DNA of 5,175 nt from Planctomycetota bacterium (lineage in GTDB: Bacteria > Planctomycetota > Phycisphaerae > WQYP01). This document shows, one piece after another, positions 1 to 4,794 of the stretch; position 1 is the first letter of the stretch, and each line of letters opens with the position of its first letter. Where the stretch lies: NCBI GenBank assembly GCA_021826605.1, contig JAKAZF010000259.1, positions 1 to 5,175 of the forward strand. The letters are read 5' to 3'. The notes under the pieces were generated by a model that saw only the letters and a program-made list of their open reading frames with translations, made no database searches and had not been told where the DNA came from. The position numbers and the translations under genes are program-made.

Positions 1-32
1 TAACCCCCCGGCTCGCGCGGGGAGTTGCACGG
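1..32 (+). repeat. REP element A1, cut by window start
   Basis: This is the right half of a palindromic REP element: loop remnant TAA, right stem arm CCCCCCGG (4-11), then CTCGCG and the tail GAGTTGCACGG. The arm matches the right arm of the intact copy at 601-643, and the tail matches GAACTGCACGGG with a few changes. The left arm lies outside the window. It ends 2 nt beyond the RAYT stop codon, so it forms the downstream bracket of that gene. Confidence 0.75.
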
Positions 33-34
33 AT

Positions 35-580
35 TTATATTCTGGGGATCACCTGCATTTGAACGATTTCGCAGAGAATTCCCTGCTGCTGGCGGATATA
101 ATGTTCCACCGCGTCAATTGCTCTTTGGTCTTGTAGATAGCGGTCGCTGCCGCCGTGCGTCCACCAGCGGCCGGGACGGCCTGCCTTATTACTGAGTTCC
201 GCAGAAGTTACGCCTTTGAAAATTCTGAGAATCGCCGAACCATCGTCGGGGCAACGGGTGGTCAACGTATGGATATGGCTGGCCATGATTGCAGCGCGAA
301 TGATGAACCAGTGGCGCTGGGCCGCTGCCTTTACGAGAGCCTCGGCGGTGGTTGCGGCCTGGCCGTAGTTTAACCAGACTGTATTATGCTTCTGGAGGCG
401 TTGTGCCGAGGCAAGCGTTCTTGCGTCGCCGCGCGAATAGGGGGTGCCACGTTGGTTGCGTTTAGGTTCAAAGGTGCCATCTTCGCGAAGTGTGTTGGAG
501 ACATAACCGCGTGGATCGCCCGGCAGCCATGTGCCGTAAGTGGTCCAGGTGATGAACAGTGCAAATGGTGGGTTGGACAT
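35..580 (-). CDS. REP-associated tyrosine transposase (RAYT), IS200/Y1-like HUH family
   Basis: The gene encodes a 181-aa single-strand DNA transposase-like protein. Known RAYTs bind and cleave REP hairpins through an HUH metal site and one catalytic tyrosine. Visible here are the N-terminal block TWTTYGTWLPGDPRG (residues 11-25), the HUH motif His102-Ile-His104 (context MASHIHTLTT), the RWWTHGGSDRYL block (138-149) and the probable nucleophile Tyr161 in HYIRQQQ. The length suits the family and no frameshift is seen. I start it at ATG 578-580 because AGGAG lies 5 nt upstream. An in-frame GTG at 640 would add 20 residues encoded entirely by a REP hairpin and its flank, which is unlikely to be protein. 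REP copies of one family flank the gene on both sides, and this is the strongest support for RAYT over an ordinary IS200 transposase. Family membership is secure; activity is inferred. Confidence 0.88.
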   Translation of the reverse strand: MSNPPFALFITWTTYGTWLPGDPRGYVSNTLREDGTFEPKRNQRGTPYSRGDARTLASAQRLQKHNTVWLNYGQAATTAEALVKAAAQRHWFIIRAAIMASHIHTLTTRCPDDGSAILRIFKGVTSAELSNKAGRPGRWWTHGGSDRYLQDQRAIDAVEHYIRQQQGILCEIVQMQVIPRI

Positions 581-585
581 TTCAT

Positions 586-590
586 CTCCT
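586..590 (-). promoter_or_regulatory. Ribosome binding site of the RAYT gene
   Basis: The minus strand reads AGGAGATGAAATG, giving an AGGAG core 5 nt before the ATG at 580. It decides the start codon in favour of the 181-aa protein over the longer in-frame GTG form. A perfect REP hairpin (601-621) ends about 10 nt upstream of it, so the two would share a leader if transcription begins further upstream. Confidence 0.7.
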
Positions 591-600
591 GGAGAGGGAT

Positions 601-643
601 CCGGGGGGATAAACCCCCCGGCTCGCATAACGAACTGCACGGG
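601..643 (+). repeat. REP element A2, intact hairpin with tail
   Basis: A perfect 8-bp stem is formed by CCGGGGGG (601-608) and CCCCCCGG (614-621) with an ATAAA loop. It is followed by CTCGCATAACG and the tail GAACTGCACGGG. The last 29 bp (615-643) recur exactly at 655-683. It sits directly upstream of the RAYT start, in the same orientation as copy A1 beyond the RAYT stop. Confidence 0.9.
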
Positions 644-649
644 CAGCGG

Positions 650-683
650 GATTACCCCCGGCTCGCATAACGAACTGCACGGG
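650..683 (+). repeat. REP element A3, tandem copy with broken left arm
   Basis: This is a tandem copy of A2 at a 40-bp offset, with 29 identical bases (655-683). The expected left stem arm is replaced by GGGCAGCGGG, so only about three GGG/CCC pairs remain around the ATTA loop. The CTCGC motif and the GAACTGCACGGG tail are unchanged. Confidence 0.85.
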
Positions 684-745
684 TGCCGGGATAATTATCG
701 GCGCATTGGATTTCCGTGCATGAATTATCGTCGATTAGATTGGAA
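684..745 (+). repeat. Decayed REP-like units
   Basis: No gene is seen here. The stretch after A3 follows the same template in worn form: CCGGGATAATTATCGGCGCATTGG resembles the array version ending in CACCGGCTCGCGTTGG when aligned in short blocks. A second partial repeat follows, since AATTATCG-CG-ATT-GATT occurs at 693-712 and again at 723-741 with single-base differences. I read both as eroded units of the array; the alignment is by eye. Confidence 0.4.
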
Positions 746-779
746 TCCACTATCGCCGGAACCACCGGAGAGAAATACT

Positions 780-805
780 GCGAGCCGCCGGGTTTATCCC
801 GGCGG
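780..805 (-). repeat. REP element A4, inverted, intact hairpin
   Basis: Read on the minus strand this is an 8-bp perfect stem CCGCCGGG / CCCGGCGG with the same ATAAA loop, followed by CTCGC. The stem sequence differs from A2 and A5 on both arms, yet every pair is kept. No GAACTGCACGGG tail follows the CTCGC on this copy. It lies back to back with A5, only 4 bp apart (806-809), an arrangement like a BIME of two opposed REPs. Confidence 0.88.
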
Positions 806-809
806 GTTC

Positions 810-852
810 CCACGGGGATAAACCCCGTGGCTCGCGCAAGGAACTACACAGG
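810..852 (+). repeat. REP element A5, intact hairpin with tail
   Basis: A perfect 8-bp stem is formed by CCACGGGG (810-817) and CCCCGTGG (823-830) around ATAAA, followed by CTCGCGCAAG and a tail GAACTACACAGG. It is the right half of an opposed pair with A4 and the first unit of a tandem run continuing into A6 and A7. Confidence 0.9.
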
Positions 853-892
853 CGTCGGGATAACCACCGGCTCGCGTTGGGAACTGCACGGG
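853..892 (+). repeat. REP element A6, broken left arm
   Basis: This unit lies about 40 bp after A5: left part GCGTCGGG, loop ATAA, right arm CCACCGG, then CTCGCGTTGG and the tail GAACTGCACGGG. The left part does not pair with the right arm beyond about two bases, as in A3. The next unit, A7, shares its CGTCGGG, TAACCACCGG and TCGCGTTGG blocks. Confidence 0.8.
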
Positions 893-930
893 CGTCGGGT
901 AACCACCGGATCGCGTTGGTTATCCCCGCA
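893..930 (+). repeat. REP element A7 joined to an inverted half-copy
   Basis: GCGTCGGG, TAACCACCGG and TCGCGTTGG repeat A6, but instead of the tail the sequence turns into TTATCCCCGC, which on the minus strand reads GCGGGGATAACC, the front of an inverted REP. TAACCA (900-905) and TGGTTA (917-922) form a 6-bp inverted repeat. The helicase stop codon (920-922) lies inside this junction. No T-tract follows, so it is not a standard intrinsic terminator. Confidence 0.65.
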
Positions 931-3900
931 AACCTAATGAACAGATAATTTGCGGATTCAGGTCATGGGGGTTTTCGCTGATGCTGCATAACTGATTTTC
1001 GGAACGCAGGTCGATGGCCAGTTTCACCAGCGCATCGTCGTCAACATGGTCCCGGATGCGCCGGGCCAGTAAATTCTGCGCGGACGCTTTCAAGGGATAA
1101 CGGTAAATCTCGTCGAGCACTTTATCCAGATCAGCCGGGCGAAAAAGGCTGTTGGCGGTGCGGGCGTGCAACGCTTTGAGGCGATCATACACCTTGCGGC
1201 GCACGCTGCGAGCTCCGCCGAGCTGACCGCCGACACGATTCTGGTCTTTGGCGGCCAGTTCCAGCGCCTGGCCGACCAAGTCATTATGTCCGGGCAGCCG
1301 TTCGGCGGGCAGCGTCTCGGCGGGGCATTGCGCGGCTTGGAGAATTTCCAGCGGGGATTCGGTGACAACCTGTCGATGCGCGTCAAGGAAAATCAAGGAA
1401 TTATTGCCCTGCCCGGTTTGCACGAATGTTACCACGCCTTCAGGATGTGCAGCAGGGCCAGTCGCCGGACGGGTGGAATAAATAACATTGGGCAGATCCT
1501 CAATGGTTTTGGCCAGCGCGGGATTATTTTTCACCGCGTTTTGCCAGATCTGATAGGCATAGGAGGAAATATCCACATCGGATTCCTCCTCCTCTTCCAG
1601 AACCCGGGAATTTTCATTGTAAAGATTTTTGAACAACTCCAATTCGTTGACGGGATCGCCTTCAATAAGCATTTCGTCGGCACCGATGACTTCCCCTTCC
1701 TGTCTCTGGCGCTGCCGGATGCGCTGGTGCAAACGGATAATGCGTTCTACGCCATCGGCGGGCAGAAAGCTGTAACACAGAATCTGATGGGCCTGCTGCC
1801 CGATGCGGTCCACGCGGCCCACCCGCTGAATAATACGGATCAGCGCCCAGGGCAGGTCATAATTGACAATCATGGCGCAGTCCTGAAGATTCTGCCCTTC
1901 GCTTAATACATCCGTGCTGACCAGCACGCGCAATTCATCCGCTGGGGCAACTTGCCTTTGATTGCTTTCCGGGCTGAAGCGGTGGGCCAGAGCCGTGGGG
2001 TTGTCGCTCTCACCGGTGACCACGGCAAGATTTCGAATATCGGCCTGCTTTAGCTGCCGGTAAAGATAGTTGGCGGTATCGGCGAACTGGGTGAAAATCA
2101 GAATTTTTTCACGCGGGTGGACCTTTTGCAGCATGTGGATCAATTCGCGAAGCTTATGATCACGTGCGGGATTCCATAGGCCTACGGCACTGCGAACGGA
2201 TTCCAAAGTGGCGATGTCCTGCCGCAAATGTTCGACCAGCGCGGTATCAAAAAAAGCCGCCGGAAGCCAGCGGTACCGGTTGTTAGCCTTGAATCGGACA
2301 TAAAGCGTGGCGATGTCATCGGGAGAATCGCCGTCGGGGATCCCCGCGTCGGCTACTTCGCCGGCCATATCCAAAAGTGCATCCGCGTCATTGATGCCGG
2401 TTTCAAAAATAGCGGCATCACTGGAGCCAATGGGGACATCCAGACCGTTTTGCAGCGCATGCAGAGTAACTTTGTCACGCAAAATATGCCGGTCCATGGT
2501 CAGTTCAAACGCGGCCCCACTGCTCTCCAGGCGTTTGAATAAACCTGTGCGGCAAAAGCCGATCAGATGCTTCCCGGCGCGGGCCAAGTCGTTGATCAGA
2601 TCCTCATGCTCTTTTTTTGCATCCGGGCGGTACAGTCCGATTTTTACATAATTGCCCAGACCGTAGCGCGGCAGGTGCAATGTGTTAATGGCATTGACCG
2701 TGGCATCGCTGAACATGCGGGCATATTGATCCTGCGGGTCTTTTTCATTGATGGAAAATAGGACGCTTTTGGCGAGGCGATCCGGGAAATAAGAACGCTT
2801 TCCGCTGGTGAATTGCAGATAGGATCGGCCATTTTCCGGATCAACTTTTGCATAATTTCTCTTAATCCAACCGCGGGTGCGCCGGATCAGGAATTGATCC
2901 ATGAGAATGCGCCAATCTTCAGCCAGATCGCTTTTTTCAAAAGCGACAATCGTATGTGGGTCGGCCTGGGTTTGCGCGGATAAAACGTCCAGCCCGCGCG
3001 TGCGGATAAAATGTTCAGGGCGCACGGGAAGCTGGGCTTCCGGGTCAAGAAACAGCCGCAATTGACTGGATAAATCCAGCAGGGTTTTGTTGTACGGCGT
3101 AGCGGTCAGCAGAATCACCTGGCAGGTGGCGCGCTCGATGTAATCGCGGACGGCTTTATACGCGGCGGTTTCGCGGTTGCGCAAATTATGGCTTTCGTCA
3201 ATGAGCACGGTGCGGAACGGCTTTTCATCCTTTAACAGTCTGTGCACCAGACCTAACGACACGACTTTGGCATTGACGGCGTAACGAAGGCGGTAATCCT
3301 CCCACATGCCGATAAGGTTCCGGGGGCAGATGATCAGCGTTTCGTGATTTTTTTGCTCCTGGAGAACTTTAGCGATCGCCGAGCCGATCAGCGTTTTACC
3401 CAGGCCTACTACATCCCCGATCATCACGCCGCCATGACGCTCGATGATACGCGCCGCCATTTTGACCGCCGCCTTCTGGAAGTCCAGCAGCTTTTCGCCG
3501 AACTCATCGGGAATGTCATATTCCTCTTCACTTAAGCGCGCATCTGCGGCGAGGTGATACGCCATTTTAAGATATATGTGATAGGGCGGGGGCTGCGTTT
3601 CCCGCGCCCAACTGGCGTCAATTATTTCCACAAGTTCCTGGGATATGTCTATGCAGAAACGGTCATTCCACCGATCCAGAAACCAGCGTGCCAATTTATC
3701 CCAGGTATCGGCATCAGTAATATCGACGTTTAATTCACCCTGTTTGGACAATCCTGCCATAGTTAGATTGCTGCTGCCGAGAAAGCCGATCTTTGGATTT
3801 AACGCATCCGATCGCTGCAACAGGTAGAGTTTGGCGTGCAGCGGATGTTTGAGGAAAAGTTTGACGTGGAGTCTGCCCGTGCGGATTTGCCGCGCTAATC

Positions 3901-4252
3901 TTCGCAGACCGGCTTCATCGGCATCGGTGGGAGCGCCGAGGGTAAGCTGATCGCGGAAGCTTTCGGCCATTTTCTTTCGGAGCCGGGCGGCACCGGCATT
4001 GTCCATTTCGTCGGACGCCACAGGGTTGGCCGCCGCACGCAGTTGGTCTTCCTCCGCCGGGCGGTGCATGCCCACAAGCAACCGGCAGCAATTCCCATCG
4101 GTACCGGACCACTTCTCGACATACTGGTCGATATAGCGCCATCCGCGAAGATTAAAATAACCCACACAGAAATCCGCCCGCTGCGACACGTCCATCGCCT
4201 TTTGCAGCGTGGGCAGGAGTTGCAATTCGATATTGTCAAATATTTGTGGCAC
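920..4252 (-). CDS. PLD-like domain / SNF2-family helicase fusion protein
   Basis: The gene encodes an intact 1110-aa protein that probably remodels, translocates on or cleaves DNA using ATP. Residues 1-215 form a PLD-like region with one HKD-type motif: His139-Ala-Lys141, then GSSNLT (159-164). The Asp expected five residues after Lys is Gln146. The SF2/SNF2 motifs follow in order: Walker A GDVVGLGKT (279-287), CPRNL (309-313), DESH (352-355), TATP (383-386), ILIFTQFADT (717-726), STDVLSEGQNLQ (779-790) and QRVGRVDRIGQ (809-819). About 330 residues separate TATP from the second RecA lobe, including an uncharacterised stretch near 500-690. An acidic patch (EEEEES) lies at 886-891 and the C-terminal 200 residues are unassigned. 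The GTG start directly follows an in-frame TAA and has AGGA 9 nt upstream. Separate PLD and SNF2 proteins occur together in defence loci such as DISARM (DrmC, DrmD), but no methylase or other partner is visible here. The domain calls are firm; the defence role is inference. Confidence 0.9.
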   Translation of the reverse strand: MPQIFDNIELQLLPTLQKAMDVSQRADFCVGYFNLRGWRYIDQYVEKWSGTDGNCCRLLVGMHRPAEEDQLRAAANPVASDEMDNAGAARLRKKMAESFRDQLTLGAPTDADEAGLRRLARQIRTGRLHVKLFLKHPLHAKLYLLQRSDALNPKIGFLGSSNLTMAGLSKQGELNVDITDADTWDKLARWFLDRWNDRFCIDISQELVEIIDASWARETQPPPYHIYLKMAYHLAADARLSEEEYDIPDEFGEKLLDFQKAAVKMAARIIERHGGVMIGDVVGLGKTLIGSAIAKVLQEQKNHETLIICPRNLIGMWEDYRLRYAVNAKVVSLGLVHRLLKDEKPFRTVLIDESHNLRNRETAAYKAVRDYIERATCQVILLTATPYNKTLLDLSSQLRLFLDPEAQLPVRPEHFIRTRGLDVLSAQTQADPHTIVAFEKSDLAEDWRILMDQFLIRRTRGWIKRNYAKVDPENGRSYLQFTSGKRSYFPDRLAKSVLFSINEKDPQDQYARMFSDATVNAINTLHLPRYGLGNYVKIGLYRPDAKKEHEDLINDLARAGKHLIGFCRTGLFKRLESSGAAFELTMDRHILRDKVTLHALQNGLDVPIGSSDAAIFETGINDADALLDMAGEVADAGIPDGDSPDDIATLYVRFKANNRYRWLPAAFFDTALVEHLRQDIATLESVRSAVGLWNPARDHKLRELIHMLQKVHPREKILIFTQFADTANYLYRQLKQADIRNLAVVTGESDNPTALAHRFSPESNQRQVAPADELRVLVSTDVLSEGQNLQDCAMIVNYDLPWALIRIIQRVGRVDRIGQQAHQILCYSFLPADGVERIIRLHQRIRQRQRQEGEVIGADEMLIEGDPVNELELFKNLYNENSRVLEEEEESDVDISSYAYQIWQNAVKNNPALAKTIEDLPNVIYSTRPATGPAAHPEGVVTFVQTGQGNNSLIFLDAHRQVVTESPLEILQAAQCPAETLPAERLPGHNDLVGQALELAAKDQNRVGGQLGGARSVRRKVYDRLKALHARTANSLFRPADLDKVLDEIYRYPLKASAQNLLARRIRDHVDDDALVKLAIDLRSENQLCSISENPHDLNPQIICSLGLRG

Positions 4253-4261
4253 TTATGCGGT

Positions 4262-4265
4262 TCCT
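4262..4265 (-). promoter_or_regulatory. Ribosome binding site of the PLD-helicase gene
   Basis: The minus strand reads TTAGGAACCGCATAAGTG, with AGGA 9 nt before a GTG start. The codon immediately before GTG is TAA in frame, so no longer start is possible. The next in-frame Met (residue 20) would cut into the first PLD-domain block. Confidence 0.6.
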
Positions 4266-4293
4266 AAACGAGCTGGCGTTGAGAGTTCCCCGA

Positions 4294-4422
4294 TTAAATG
4301 ACCTTCATCCGGCCGTCAGCTTGGTAATTCACCAGGGCGATAATCTCCGCCCTGACTTCGGCGGGCAAAATCTCCCAGTCTTTCGCCAAGTTGGCCGCTT
4401 CGCGGCATTTTAACCATGGCCT
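4294..4422 (-). pseudogene. Possible remnant of a small or truncated protein gene
   Basis: A 42-codon open stretch ends with a TAA 41 nt upstream of the helicase start. It contains the protein-like segments REAANLAKDWEILPAEV and RAEIIALVNYQADGR, a plausible amphipathic helical C-terminus. I know short W-x-LP-x-x-x-R-A-x-I-x-A-L/M-V endings from many hypothetical proteins but cannot name a family. There is no good start codon: two stops (TAA-GTG-TAA) lie just upstream, and the frame before them (PQLGKLFWYCS) may be the eroded continuation. It could equally be chance. Confidence 0.25.
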
Positions 4423-4481
4423 TTACACTTAGGAACAGTACCAAAACAATTTCCCGAGTTGCGGGGCGATTGAATTGGGCA

Positions 4482-4551
4482 CCGCCGACAAAACCAGCGG
4501 CTTTTTGAGGGAGGGCCGCGTTGCGGCGGCGGGATTTTTGGCGGTCGGCGG
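4482..4551. repeat. GC-rich imperfect inverted repeat
   Basis: CCGCCGAC (4482-4489) is exactly complementary to GTCGGCGG (4544-4551). A smaller stem GCCGC-GTT-GCGGC lies at the centre (4515-4527). Between outer and inner stems are T-rich blocks (CTTTTTG and ATTTTTG) that pair poorly. It could be a worn repeat element or a structured boundary between the divergent genes; its function is unknown. Confidence 0.45.
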
Positions 4552-4561
4552 AGCATCGTGT

Positions 4562-4591
4562 CAGAGCACCGTGGTGATAACCCGGTGGTTG
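4562..4591 (-). repeat. REP-like element B1 (left half of inverted pair)
   Basis: Read on the minus strand it begins CAACCACCGG and ends CGGTGCTCTG, the same ends as B2. Its hairpin is CACCGGGT, loop TATC, then ACC and CGGTG with one bulged A between them. The B2 stem has GAT/ATC where this one has GGT/ACC, so the centre of the stem has changed on both arms together. Confidence 0.8.
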
Positions 4592-4607
4592 GTTCGCGGC
4601 ACTAGAT

Positions 4608-4636
4608 CAACCACCGGATTAGCATCCGGTGCTCTG
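4608..4636 (+). repeat. REP-like element B2 (right half of inverted pair)
   Basis: A perfect 8-bp hairpin CACCGGAT (4612-4619), loop TAGC, ATCCGGTG (4624-4631) is preceded by CAAC and followed by CTCTG. It faces B1 across a 16-bp spacer, giving nested inverted repeats of 10 bp each (4562-4571 with 4627-4636; 4582-4591 with 4608-4617). The CTC that follows the hairpin recalls the CTCGC of the RAYT-linked REPs, so it may be a cousin family. Confidence 0.82.
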
Positions 4637-4719
4637 CAAGTACCGGCGACGATGGCGTAATTGACACGGAAGGTTCTCCGAGGAGCCGCGCCCCACCACG
4701 GGCACGCGTTATACTATGG

Positions 4720-4748
4720 TTGACAATTTATCGAACTCCTATTAAAGT
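4720..4748 (+). promoter_or_regulatory. Candidate sigma70-like promoter of cysD
   Basis: A perfect -35 box TTGACA (4720-4725) is followed after 17 nt by TAAAGT (4743-4748), a 4/6 match to the -10 consensus. Transcription would begin near 4755, leaving a leader of about 40 nt. The surrounding 60 bp turn AT-rich relative to the GC-rich repeats upstream. Promoter consensus in this lineage is not known to me. Confidence 0.45.
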
Positions 4749-4780
4749 GATCGGAATAGTAGTAATTGGACTGTGAGATC

Positions 4781-4784
4781 AGGA
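4781..4784 (+). promoter_or_regulatory. Ribosome binding site of cysD
   Basis: AGGA lies 10 nt before the ATG at 4795. It is weak and slightly distant, but the start is fixed by protein alignment: the sequence after the ATG ([18 protein letters not shown]) matches the conserved CysD N-terminus. Confidence 0.45.
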
Positions 4785-4794
4785 CATTCAGACG

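Larger units (their letters stand above)
4253..4794. other. 542-bp divergent intergenic region
   Basis: This region separates the minus-strand helicase from plus-strand cysD. It has no convincing complete gene. It holds the short remnant-like frame nearest the helicase, a GC-rich inverted repeat (4482-4551), an inverted pair of hairpin elements (4562-4636) and a promoter-like pair before cysD. Roughly 4423-4480 and 4637-4719 show nothing I can identify. I see no conserved riboswitch layout upstream of cysD. Confidence 0.7.

Noticed and set aside
581..640. 20-residue N-terminal extension of the RAYT from a GTG at 640
   Set aside because: It is encoded by the REP hairpin and its flank, while a strong ribosome binding site serves the ATG at 580 and the conserved domain starts shortly after it.
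608..919. Possible CRISPR array because of ~40-bp spaced repeats
   Set aside because: The units abut, there are no unique spacers of constant length, copies occur in both orientations, and no cas gene is present. The REP interpretation explains all of it.
785..930. Rho-independent terminator for the helicase
   Set aside because: Strong hairpins are present but no T-tract follows on the minus strand. They fit the REP family, though they may still slow transcription or protect the mRNA end.
1166..1906. 246-codon open frame on the plus strand
   Set aside because: It lies wholly antisense to the helicase, over the conserved motif V-VI region, and its translation shows no recognisable domain. 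It is a shadow of the real gene.
4475..4660. 61-codon plus-strand frame in the intergenic region
   Set aside because: It is composed mostly of inverted-repeat and REP sequence, has no ribosome binding site and resembles no protein known to me.
4661..4715. Alternative promoter from TTGACA (4661-4666) or TATACT (4710-4715)
   Set aside because: The two boxes are 43 bp apart and neither has a partner at 16-18 bp. The pair at 4720-4748 is better spaced.
4640..4794. Sulfur-related riboswitch before cysD
   Set aside because: The predicted leader is only about 40 nt and I see no conserved SAM or related aptamer pattern.
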